From Vicinamibacteria bacterium (GTDB taxonomy: Bacteria > Acidobacteriota > Vicinamibacteria > Vicinamibacterales > UBA8438), in assembly GCA_022820825.1 (NCBI GenBank), contig JAJEEU010000080.1, forward strand, positions 78,987 to 142,986: a stretch of 64,000 nucleotides of DNA. Reading direction: 5' to 3'. Below are positions 37,301-48,534 of this stretch, one piece after another (within the stretch, counting starts at the first letter, position 1; every line of letters begins with the position of its first letter). A program made the position numbers and the translations under genes. The notes below the pieces were generated by a model. That model was given only the letters and a program-made list of their open reading frames with translations. It had not been told where the DNA came from and did not search any database.

Positions 37301-39280
37301 ATGGCGAAGTTCTACCTGACGACAGCAATCGACTACGTCAACAGCCGCCCGCATCTGGGCACGGCCTACGAGAAGATTGCCGCCGACGTGATCGCCCGTT
37401 ACAAGCGGCTGTGCGGCGTCGAGACCCGGTTCATGATGGGCAACGACGAGCACTCGCAGAACGTCTACGCCAAGGCGCGCGAGCTGGGCGTCGAGCCGCT
37501 GGCGTTCTGCGACGAAATGGAGACGGTGTTCCGGGAGGTCTGGGGCCGTCTCGACATCTCGTTCGACGACTTCATCCGGACGACGGAGCCGCGCCACCGC
37601 GCAGGGGTCACGGCGCTGGTGTCGCGCCTCATCGAGTCGGGCGACGTGTACGAGGGGTTCTACGAAGGCTGGTACTGCGTCTCGTGCGAAGCGTTCAAAC
37701 AGGAGAAGGACCTGGTGGACGGCGCCTGTCCGGTGCACCAGCGGCCGCCGCAGTGGATCCGGGAGAAGAACCACTTCTTCCGCCTGTCGAGCTACCGGCA
37801 GCGGTTGCTGGACCACTACGCGGCGCACCCGGAGGCGCTGGAGCCGGAAATCCGCCGCAACGAGATCCTGCGACTGCTCGAGGCCGGCCTCGAGGACATC
37901 TCCATGAGCCGCACCGGCCAGGCGTGGGGCATCCCGGTCCCGTCGGATCCGGACAGCGTCGTCTACGTGTGGATGGACGCCCTCATCAACTACGCGTCGG
38001 GCGTGGGGTACGGGACCGACGAGGCGTTGTTCGACACCTGGTGGCCGGCGGACCTGCACGTCATCGGCAAGGACATTACGCGGTTCCACTGCGTCGTCTG
38101 GCCCGCCATGCTGATGAGCGCCGGTATCCCGCTGCCGCGGCAGGTGTTCGGGCACGGCTGGGTGCACTGGCAGGGCCAGAAGATGAGCAAGTCGCTCGGC
38201 ACCGTGGTGGACCCGCTCGAAGCCGCGGAGCGCCTGGGACCCGATCCGCTCCGGTTGTACCTGGCCAAGGAAATAGCGTTCGGGCAGGACGGCGACTTCA
38301 CCTGGGACCGCTTCGAGGACCGCTACAACGTCGACCTGGCGAACAACTTCGGCAACCTGGTCTCGCGGATCGCGGCGATGGCCGACCGCTACCGGCAGGG
38401 ACGGCTGGTGGCGCCGGCGCTGCCGGCCGGCCCGCTCGCCGAGACCGCGGCGCGCGCGGTCGCGGACTACCGCCAGGCGATGGACCGCTTCGCCCTGCAC
38501 CAGGGCGTGGCGGCGGCGTTCCGGATCGTGGACGCGGCCAACGAGTACATCACCAGCGTGGAGCCGTGGGTGGTGGCCCGCGATCCGGACCGCGCCGCGG
38601 AGCTCGACCGCCATCTGTTCGACGTGAGCGAGGCGGTGCGCACGGCTGCGGTGCTGCTCGCGCCGGTGATGCCGCGTTCGTGCACGGAGGTGCTGGAACG
38701 CATCGGTGCGCCGGCTGCCGCCGGCGCGCTGCGTCTCGACCGGGACGGTGTCTGGCAGGCGCCGCCGGGCGCCGAGCGGCGGCTGGTCAAGGCGCCGCCC
38801 CTCTGGCCGCGGCTCACGCCTTCGGCGCGGGAGGAGAAGGCCACGCCTTCGGCGCGTATGGAGAAAGTTGCGCCTTCGGCGCGCAAGGAGCAGACAGCTA
38901 TGAATGAAGCGGCAACCACGGAAGCGCAGCAGCCGAATCCGGAGCGCGCCCGAATCTCCATTGACGAGTTCGCCAGGGTCGAGCTGCGCGTCGGCCGCGT
39001 GGTGGCCGCCGACGCCGTACCGAAGTCGCGCAAGCTGTTGCGTCTCGACGTGGAGGACGGCGCCGGGGTGCGGCAGATCATTGCCGGTCTCGCGAAATCG
39101 CATCAACCGGAGGCGCTCGTCGGCCGCCGGGTGGTGTTCATCGCCAACCTCAAGCCGGCCAGGCTCGCGGGACTGGAGTCGAACGGCATGGTGCTGGCTG
39201 CATCCGGCGCGGACGGCGCACCGGTGCTCCTGACCGTGGATCTCCCGGACCAGGTGCCCCCCGGCTCCGAAATCAGCTAG
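37301..39280 (+). CDS. metG: Methionine-tRNA ligase
   Basis: A 659-residue enzyme. The class I signature is at NSRPHLGTAYEK (HIGH) and KMSKS in GQKMSKSLGT; the zinc knuckle is CVSC...CPVH (about 128-150); an anticodon-binding helical bundle follows; a C-terminal tRNA-binding OB fold (Trbp111 type, about 555-659) begins DEFARVELRVGRVVAADAVP. Between the last two, residues about 506-532 are encoded by three tandem 27-bp repeats. Confidence 0.95.
   Translation: MAKFYLTTAIDYVNSRPHLGTAYEKIAADVIARYKRLCGVETRFMMGNDEHSQNVYAKARELGVEPLAFCDEMETVFREVWGRLDISFDDFIRTTEPRHRAGVTALVSRLIESGDVYEGFYEGWYCVSCEAFKQEKDLVDGACPVHQRPPQWIREKNHFFRLSSYRQRLLDHYAAHPEALEPEIRRNEILRLLEAGLEDISMSRTGQAWGIPVPSDPDSVVYVWMDALINYASGVGYGTDEALFDTWWPADLHVIGKDITRFHCVVWPAMLMSAGIPLPRQVFGHGWVHWQGQKMSKSLGTVVDPLEAAERLGPDPLRLYLAKEIAFGQDGDFTWDRFEDRYNVDLANNFGNLVSRIAAMADRYRQGRLVAPALPAGPLAETAARAVADYRQAMDRFALHQGVAAAFRIVDAANEYITSVEPWVVARDPDRAAELDRHLFDVSEAVRTAAVLLAPVMPRSCTEVLERIGAPAAAGALRLDRDGVWQAPPGAERRLVKAPPLWPRLTPSAREEKATPSARMEKVAPSARKEQTAMNEAATTEAQQPNPERARISIDEFARVELRVGRVVAADAVPKSRKLLRLDVEDGAGVRQIIAGLAKSHQPEALVGRRVVFIANLKPARLAGLESNGMVLAASGADGAPVLLTVDLPDQVPPGSEIS
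38816..38896 (+). repeat. Three 27-bp tandem repeats inside metG
   Basis: Units at 38816-38842, 38843-38869 and 38870-38896, each starting with [A/G]CGCCTTCGGCGCG. They encode TPSARxEK-like units, an in-frame linker between the catalytic body and the Trbp111 domain. Confidence 0.85.
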
Positions 39281-39297
39281 GAGTCTGTGCCTTGGCA

Positions 39298-39391
39298 CGC
39301 CCCAAGACGCGCACGGCGCGGCTCGGCGGGCGTGGCGCGGGGCTGTGGGGTCCCCGCAAACGGCCTCCGGGGGTTCGGGGCAAAGCCCCGT
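39298..39391 (-). repeat. Structured dispersed repeat, truncated copy
   Basis: On the minus strand: GGGGCTTTGCCCC hairpin, GCGGGGACCCC core and GCCGCGCCGTGCGCG, as in the full copies at 28319 and 62659, but lacking the GGGGACG hairpin and tail. It ends 3 nt before the tatD ATG. Confidence 0.72.
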
Positions 39392-39394
39392 CTG

Positions 39395-40180
39395 ATGATT
39401 GATTCACACTGCCATCTCGCCGACGCCGCCTTCGCGGACGACCTGGAGGCGGTTGTCGGGCGTGCGCGCGCCGCCGGTGTCGAGCGGGCGCTTTGCATCC
39501 TCGACGTCACCAGCGCGGAGGAGGCGCCGCGCGCCGATCGGGTCGCTGCCTTGTGGCCCGCGGCCGCCTTCGCGGCGGGGGTCCATCCGCACCAGGCCGC
39601 GCCGTTCGCCGGCGATCCCGACGCGGCGGTGGAAGCGGTCCGCCGGGTGGTCGCTACCCGTCCGGGCGTCTGCGCCGTCGGCGAGATCGGGCTGGACTAC
39701 CACTACGACTTCGCCCCGCGCGCGGTGCAGATCGAGGTGTTCCGGGGCCAGATCGCACTGGCGCGCGAGCTCGGCCGGCCCATCGTCGTCCACACGCGGG
39801 AAGCGGACGACGATACGTTCGCCGCCATCCGTGCGGAGGGCGGGGGAGAGGTGGCCGGCGTCTTCCATTGCTTCACCGGCGATGCCGCGGCGGCGCGCCG
39901 TGCGCTCGACGTCGGTTTCCACGTGTCGTTCTCCGGCATCGCCACGTTCAGGCGGGCGGACGACATCCGGGCGGCGGCGGCCATCGTCCCGGCCGACCGG
40001 CTGCTGGTCGAGACCGACGCTCCGTATCTTGCGCCGGTCCCGCACCGCGGCCGGCGCAACGAGCCGGCCTGGGTGGCTCACGTCGTCGACGCGCTGGCGG
40101 CGGTCCGCGGGCAGCCGCCGGCGGAGGTGGCCGCGGAGAGCGCCGCGGCCTTCGCCGCGCTGTTCGGCAGCGCCGCCTGA
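39395..40180 (+). CDS. tatD: TatD family hydrolase
   Basis: A 261-residue TIM-barrel metal hydrolase. Metal ligands lie in MIDSHCHLAD, the glutamate in AVGEIGLDYHYDF, IVVHTREADDD, GVFHCFTGD and LVETDAPYLAPVPHRGRRNEPA. TatD proteins are 3'-5' DNases and may have other targets. The ATG at 39395 was chosen because everything upstream is the dispersed repeat. Confidence 0.93.
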   Translation: MIDSHCHLADAAFADDLEAVVGRARAAGVERALCILDVTSAEEAPRADRVAALWPAAAFAAGVHPHQAAPFAGDPDAAVEAVRRVVATRPGVCAVGEIGLDYHYDFAPRAVQIEVFRGQIALARELGRPIVVHTREADDDTFAAIRAEGGGEVAGVFHCFTGDAAAARRALDVGFHVSFSGIATFRRADDIRAAAAIVPADRLLVETDAPYLAPVPHRGRRNEPAWVAHVVDALAAVRGQPPAEVAAESAAAFAALFGSAA

Positions 40181-40210
40181 TGCCCTGCGCGCCGCGGCCC
40201 GGCCGCCGCG

Positions 40211-40240
40211 TTGACACCCGTTCGGCGAGTGTGGTCTGAT
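40211..40240 (+). promoter_or_regulatory. Promoter of the prenyl synthase gene
   Basis: TTGACA (40211-40216), 18 nt, TCTGAT (40235-40240), 12 nt before the GTG at 40253. Confidence 0.5.
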
Positions 40241-40252
40241 TCATTCCGCCCC

Positions 40253-41314
40253 GTGCCACCAAGACTCGACTCCCCCGAACTGGCCGAGCTCACGCAACTC
40301 TTCGAGCCGATCCGGGCCGAGCTCGAAGCGGTAGAGGACGCCTACACCACCCACATCCAGACGGGCGTCGAGCCGCCGGCCGGCGGCGCGGCGGAGGTGC
40401 AGCGGCATGCCGTGGACGAGGTGATTCCGCGCATGGCGCGCTACATCCAGGCGAGCGGCGGCAAGCGGGTGCGGCCGGCGGTGCTGCTGATGGCCGCGCG
40501 CATGTGCGGCTACCGTGGCGAGCGACCGGTCGTCTTCGCCTCTGCGGTGGAGTTCATCCACACTGCCACGCTCGTCCACGACGACGTCATCGATGACTCG
40601 GAGCTCCGGCGCGGCCGCCTCGCGATGCACTCGCGCTGGGGCAACAACATGACGGTGCTGCTGGGCGACTACCTCTACATCCGCGCGATGGAGGTGGCGC
40701 TCACCTACGACGACGCCATCGCCATCGTGCGTCTGTTGTGCGACGTCACGCGGCGGATGATCGAGGGGGAGATCTACCAGCTCACCAAGGTGGGCGCCGC
40801 CGACATCGCCGAGGAAGAGTACTTCGAGATCATTCGCCGCAAGACGGCCTACCTGTTCAGCGGCGCGGCCGAGATCGGCGGCATGCTGGGACACGCCGAT
40901 GAAGAGCAGCGCCTCGCGCTGCGGCGCTACGGCTTCAACCTCGGCGTTGCGTTCCAGCTCGTCGACGACCTGCTCGACTTCACCGCGGACCGCGCGGCGC
41001 TCGGCAAGCCCGTGGGCGGCGACCTGCGCGAGGGCAAGGTGACGCTGGCGGCCATCCATCTCCTGCGCCTGGAGGGCCCGGAGAGCCGCGCGCACGACAT
41101 CATCCGGTCGGTTGTGGAGACCGGGGATATCGGGGCCGAGGAGTGGAGCGAGCTGGTCGGGCTGCTGCGCGAGCGGCGCGCCATCCAGTACGCCTGCGAC
41201 GCGGCGGAAGAGTATGCGACGGCCGCCAGGCAGTGCCTGGATGCGTTTCCGCCGTCGCCGGAACGCACCGCACTGGCGGCGCTGCCCGACTACGTGCTCG
41301 CCCGCGACCGCTGA
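40253..41314 (+). CDS. Polyprenyl (octaprenyl-type) diphosphate synthase
   Basis: A 353-residue trans-prenyltransferase. The first aspartate-rich motif is LVHDDVIDDSELRRG and the second is QLVDDLLDF; GGKRVRPAVLLMAARM binds IPP. Residues before the first DDxxD (HTATL) are small, so long chains (C35-C50, for quinones) are likely. No signal or membrane segment. Normal length. Confidence 0.9.
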   Translation: MPPRLDSPELAELTQLFEPIRAELEAVEDAYTTHIQTGVEPPAGGAAEVQRHAVDEVIPRMARYIQASGGKRVRPAVLLMAARMCGYRGERPVVFASAVEFIHTATLVHDDVIDDSELRRGRLAMHSRWGNNMTVLLGDYLYIRAMEVALTYDDAIAIVRLLCDVTRRMIEGEIYQLTKVGAADIAEEEYFEIIRRKTAYLFSGAAEIGGMLGHADEEQRLALRRYGFNLGVAFQLVDDLLDFTADRAALGKPVGGDLREGKVTLAAIHLLRLEGPESRAHDIIRSVVETGDIGAEEWSELVGLLRERRAIQYACDAAEEYATAARQCLDAFPPSPERTALAALPDYVLARDR

Positions 41315-41335
41315 CAGCCGGTCGCGTCCCGGACA

Positions 41336-41394
41336 TGCGCCGGCAATCCGCCGGCGGATTGAAGCGGACCTGCGCCGGCAATCCGCCGGCGGAT
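41336..41394. repeat. Twin palindromes upstream of paralog 2
   Basis: Two 24-bp direct repeats (41336-41359 and 41371-41394) separated by 11 bp; each holds the perfect palindrome ATCCGCCGGCGGAT. The second touches the -10 box at 41394, in the place of the -35 and spacer. Arrangement suggests an operator, or a terminator for the upstream gene. Confidence 0.65.
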
Positions 41395-41399
41395 ACAAT
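41394..41399 (+). promoter_or_regulatory. -10 box adjacent to start codon
   Basis: TACAAT ends 6 nt before the ATG at 41406 and overlaps the last base of the second palindrome. Confidence 0.5.
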
Positions 41400-41405
41400 T
41401 GGCGG

Positions 41406-42263
41406 ATGCCGCGCGGTTCCCTGCTCGTCGCCTGTGCGCTTGGCGTCTGCCTTGCGCTTGCCTCCGGTCCGGCCGCCGCGCAGCAGCGCCCGCTCGTCAC
41501 CGAGGATCCGGCTACCGTCGACAACGGTTTCGTGCTGCTCGAGGCCGGCCTCACCGTGCTTCGCGACCAGCCGTTTCCGGTTTCGGGACTGACCGGACGC
41601 TTCTGGAGCGTGCCGACGCTGGGCATCAGCATCGGCGTCGGCGACAGGGCGGAAGTGCAGATCGACAACGTGTCGTTCGACCGCCTCCGCATCGCCGGGC
41701 GCGAGCCGGCGCCGCTGTCCCACATGCTCAGGGTGCAGGGCGACACGACCGGAAGCTGGTCCGACGTCTCGATCGGCGCCAAGACGCGGTTGGTGGAGGA
41801 GCGGCCGTGGCTGCCGGCGATCGGCCTGCGGTTCGCCACCAAGCTGCCCAACGCGAGCAACGAGGAAGGCCTCGGCCTCGACACTGTCGACTTCTACCAG
41901 TCGCTGCTGCTCGGCAAGACGATCCGGTCGGTCCGCGTGGCCGGCAACGTTGGCCTGGGCATCCTGAGCGACCCCACGCGCGGCGATCGCCAGAACGACG
42001 TGCTGACCTACGGGCTGTCGGCCGTGGTGCCCGTCGGCCACGGGGTGGAGGTGGTCGGCGAGTGGGCCGGCCGGGCCAATACGCGGCGCCGCACCGCGCC
42101 GCCCGGGACCGACAGCGCCGGTCAGGTCCGCGCCGGCGGACGGATCACGCGGGGGACCTTCCGCTTCGACGCCGCGTTGCTGGCCGGGGTGACGTCGCGC
42201 GATGCCGATCTCGGCGTGACCGCGGGCGTCACCTGGGGGTTTCAGGCCCTGGACCGGCCATGA
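41406..42263 (+). CDS. Outer-membrane protein of MetA-pathway/phenol-degradation-like family, paralog 2
   Basis: A 285-residue exported protein (signal peptide to AAAQ) sharing the motifs QRPLVTEDPATV, PFPVSGLTG, FATKLPNASNEEGLG and LSDPTRGDRQNDVLTYGLS with the 33519 gene. Predicted beta-barrel. It lies alone between the prenyl synthase and ligA and has its own promoter with two palindromes. Confidence 0.65.
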   Translation: MPRGSLLVACALGVCLALASGPAAAQQRPLVTEDPATVDNGFVLLEAGLTVLRDQPFPVSGLTGRFWSVPTLGISIGVGDRAEVQIDNVSFDRLRIAGREPAPLSHMLRVQGDTTGSWSDVSIGAKTRLVEERPWLPAIGLRFATKLPNASNEEGLGLDTVDFYQSLLLGKTIRSVRVAGNVGLGILSDPTRGDRQNDVLTYGLSAVVPVGHGVEVVGEWAGRANTRRRTAPPGTDSAGQVRAGGRITRGTFRFDAALLAGVTSRDADLGVTAGVTWGFQALDRP

Positions 42264-42277
42264 CCGCCCCGCGTTGA

Positions 42278-45407
<3,130 letters not shown>

Positions 45408-45415
<8 letters not shown>

Positions 45416-46004
45416 GCGCAAGGCGCGCGCTCAGCGGTTCCGCCATCCATATGGGCATGACGGCCCGGGCGGCCGCAAGCTCCTCCCGGTCAGCCTCGGA
45501 CAGCGTCGGCAGGACCGTGTCGAGGCCGTCCTCGACCTCTTCGGGACCGAGCCATGCAAGGGCGCGGATGACCTCGCCCGCCTTGCGATGCGGCGCCGCC
45601 AGTTGCCAGCGCGGCGCATGACGCAGCTCGACGACCGAAGCGCCGAAGTGCAGCCGGCGGTTGGGACCGGAAGTCAGGTAGATCATGCGTACCGGATTCT
45701 GCGTGGTCAGGCCCAGGCAGTTTGCCGCGCCGCCGCCGCAGGGCACGATGGTTTCGCCCCAAAGCGCGGAAAGAGCCTTGATCGCCGCCGCCGTGCTCGG
45801 CGCACACTGGCCGAAGCGGGTCTCGATCGGGCGCATGTAGACGCCCTGGCAGATGCGCATGAGGCGGCCCGAGCGCGCGAGGCGCGACAACGCCTGGTCG
45901 ACCGCCGCACGGTTTCCGAGGTGCAGCAGGGCGGCCGGACACAGCGGCGTCGCCTCCGGATGGGCCTCGGCATGCTCCATGATGCGCCGTGAAAGGCCGC
46001 GCAT
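45408..46004 (-). CDS. AbiEi-like antitoxin (DUF6088 type)
   Basis: A 198-residue protein. N-terminal winged-helix-type region (AALLHLGNRAAVDQALSRLARSGRLMRICQGVYMRP) resembling AbiEi, then the conserved GGGAANCLGLTTQNPVRMIYLTSGP and VELRHAPRWQL. AbiEi represses its own operon and silences the toxin. Start at 46004 because GGAG sits 8-9 nt upstream; ATG 46013 is in frame but would overlap the ribosome site. The pair lies between ligA and the RidA fusion, a plausible insertion. Confidence 0.78.
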
Positions 46005-46155
46005 GTTTCGCATCTCCAACTCAAACTGTCAGAAATCCAGTAGCAAGTCTAGCGTGAAGCAGCGCCCGAGACAAATGGGTGCCGTATGATGCACTACAGG
46101 TTCGCGCATGCAATGCAGCACCGCATCGAACGCACCGCTCGATGGAGGCAATCCC

Positions 46156-48504
46156 ATGTCGCGTAGAACGCTGTTCCCCATCCTCGTCGGCGTACTTGCC
46201 TGTGCGATGTTCGCCGACGCCGCCGCGCAGGTCGAGTACATCGACCCCGGTCCGGGTTTCACGCAGGTGGTCACCACGACCAACGCCGGGGTGAAGACGA
46301 TCTTCGTCTCCGGGCAGGTGGGGCGCGGCGATACGCTGCGCGAGCACGTCGAATCGGCGTTCGCGGACGTCGTGCGGCGCCTGGAGCAGGCCGGCGCCAC
46401 GCCGGCCGACGTCGTCAAGATCCGGATCTTCGTGAAGGATTTCGAGCCGGCGCAGTACGCGACGGTCGCCGAGGTCCGGCTGGCCACCTTCCCCGAGGAG
46501 CACCAGTGGCCGGCGAGCACGATGATCGGCGTACGGGCGCTGGCCGCCGAGTCGCTGCGCGTCGAGATAGAGGCGATCGCGGTCGTCGCCGAGCCGGGGG
46601 TCGAGTTGCAGATCGAGCGCTTCGCGCCGTCCAACGGCTTCAGCGGCGCGGTGGCGGTGACGGCGCACGGCGTGAAGACGGTCTACGTCGCCGGACAGAT
46701 AGCCGGCGGCGACTCCCTGGCGGCGCAGACGGCGGCGGTGTGGGAGCGCGTCGCCCAGCGGCTCGACGCGGCGGGTGCTTCGCTGGCGGACCTGGTGAAG
46801 GCCACCACCTACATCGTCGACTTCGATCCGGAGACGGACCTGCCGGCGTACCGGACGGGTCGCGAGCAGGCGCTGGCCCTCGACGACATGCCGGCGAGCA
46901 CGCTGTTGGGCATCCAGGCGCTGGCCGCGGAGCAGTTCCGGATCGAGGTCGACGGCATCGCGGTGGTGGGCGTGGACGGCAACGCCGTCGAACGCGAGTT
47001 CATCGATCCGGCGACCGGGTTCACGCAGGCGGTGACGGCGCGCGGCGCGGGTCCGAAGGTGGTCCAGGTCTCCGGACAGGTGGGACGGCCGGGCGATTCG
47101 CTGGAGAGCCAGGCCGACCAGGTGTACGCCAACCTGCGGCGGCTCCTGGAGGCGGCCGGGGCAGGCCCCGAGGACCTGCTGAAAGTGGTCATCTACATGC
47201 CGGAGTACGCGCGGGGCGACTTTGCCGTGGTCGACGCGGCGCGCAAGGCGCACGGCTTCCCGGACGCCGCGGCGCCGGCGGCGACGCTGCTCGGCATACA
47301 GTCGCTGTTCGCGGCGGGCGCGCTGCTGGAGGTCGAAGGGATCGCGGTGGTCGAGCAGGACGATGCGCCCATCGGCGTACCCGTGCCGCCGCTGGGCGAC
47401 GGTCCCTGGGTGTTCGACACCGCCGAGCAGCACAAGGTCCGCGTCAGCGTCGTGGCCGGGGGGCTGTCGCATCCCTGGAGCATCGCGTTCATGCCGGGCG
47501 GCGGGATGCTGATCACCGAGCGCGACGGCCGCCTGCGCGTCATTCGCGACGGCGAGCTCGACCCGCGGCCCATCTCCGGGGTGCCCGACGTGCGGACCGA
47601 CGGCAACGGCGGTCTCATGGACGTGGCGCTCCACCCTGACTTCGCCGCCAACGGGCTCGTCTATCTGACCTACACCAAGGGACACGCCGACGGCCGCGGC
47701 TCGCCGGCGCTGGCGCGGGGGCGGCTTGAGGGCCACACGCTGTCCGACGTGCGGGACCTGGTGGTCACCGAGCCCTACCACTCCAACGGCGGGCTCAACG
47801 GGCGCGTCGCGTTCGGGCGCGACGGCAAGGTGTACATGTCGACCGGAGGCCGGATCCTGTCGGAGGACGGCGTGCTGCTCGACGCCCCGCAGGACCCGGC
47901 GATCCTGCGCGGCAAGGTCCTGCGCCTGAACGACGACGGCTCGGCGCCCGACGACAACCCGTTCGTGGACGAGCCGGGCCATCGGCCCGAGATCTACACC
48001 ATCGGACACCGCAATACGCTCGGGCTCATGCTGCACCCCGTGACCGGGGACATCTGGCAGCACGAGAACGGCCCCAACGGCGGCGACGAGCTGAACGTGC
48101 TCCAGCCGGGGCGCAACTACGGCTGGCCGCTGATGAGCTTCGGGCGCCTGTATTCCGGTACGCGGATCTCGCAGCATCCGACCCGCGACGGCTACGAGTC
48201 GCCGCTGCTGGTCTGGCTGCCCGCCATCGCGGCCGCCGGCATGGAGGTCTACACCGGCGACCGGTTCCCGGCGTGGAACGGCAACCTGTTCGTCGGCTCC
48301 CTGCAGATGGGCGGAATCCCGGGCACCGGCCACCTGCAGCGCATCGTCTTCAACGAGCACCTCGAGGAGTTGCGGCGCGAGCTGATGCTGACCGAGCTGC
48401 GCCAGCGCATCCGGGAGGTGCGCGAGGGGCCCGACGGGTTCCTTTATGTGCTCACGGACCACCCCCACGACGGCGCGCTGCTGCGCATCGAGCCCGCGCC
48501 GTAA
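46156..48504 (+). CDS. Exported triple RidA-domain/PQQ sugar dehydrogenase-like fusion
   Basis: A 782-residue protein with signal peptide (1-25). Three consecutive RidA/YjgF domains at about 26-146, 153-270 and 280-398 each have the GxGxxxxQV...L-type pattern (IFVSGQVGRGDTL, VYVAGQIAGGDSL, VQVSGQVGRPGDS) and end near IEAIAVV / VDGIAVV / VEGIAVV. The catalytic Arg of RidA (in PARxxVxV) is Ser/Thr/Ala here (WPASTMIGV, MPASTLLGI, APAATLLGI). Residues about 425-782 form a glucose/sorbosone-type propeller (HPWSIAFMPGGGMLITERDG, ENGPNGGDELNVLQPGRNYGWP). GGAGG at 46144 fixes the start. Confidence 0.85.
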   Translation: MSRRTLFPILVGVLACAMFADAAAQVEYIDPGPGFTQVVTTTNAGVKTIFVSGQVGRGDTLREHVESAFADVVRRLEQAGATPADVVKIRIFVKDFEPAQYATVAEVRLATFPEEHQWPASTMIGVRALAAESLRVEIEAIAVVAEPGVELQIERFAPSNGFSGAVAVTAHGVKTVYVAGQIAGGDSLAAQTAAVWERVAQRLDAAGASLADLVKATTYIVDFDPETDLPAYRTGREQALALDDMPASTLLGIQALAAEQFRIEVDGIAVVGVDGNAVEREFIDPATGFTQAVTARGAGPKVVQVSGQVGRPGDSLESQADQVYANLRRLLEAAGAGPEDLLKVVIYMPEYARGDFAVVDAARKAHGFPDAAAPAATLLGIQSLFAAGALLEVEGIAVVEQDDAPIGVPVPPLGDGPWVFDTAEQHKVRVSVVAGGLSHPWSIAFMPGGGMLITERDGRLRVIRDGELDPRPISGVPDVRTDGNGGLMDVALHPDFAANGLVYLTYTKGHADGRGSPALARGRLEGHTLSDVRDLVVTEPYHSNGGLNGRVAFGRDGKVYMSTGGRILSEDGVLLDAPQDPAILRGKVLRLNDDGSAPDDNPFVDEPGHRPEIYTIGHRNTLGLMLHPVTGDIWQHENGPNGGDELNVLQPGRNYGWPLMSFGRLYSGTRISQHPTRDGYESPLLVWLPAIAAAGMEVYTGDRFPAWNGNLFVGSLQMGGIPGTGHLQRIVFNEHLEELRRELMLTELRQRIREVREGPDGFLYVLTDHPHDGALLRIEPAP

Positions 48505-48534
48505 GCCCGCGCGCGGCGTCCTGGAACAACCGAC

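Noticed and set aside
41336..41394. CRISPR array
   Set aside because: Only two repeats with an 11-bp spacer, and the repeat is a palindrome at a promoter.
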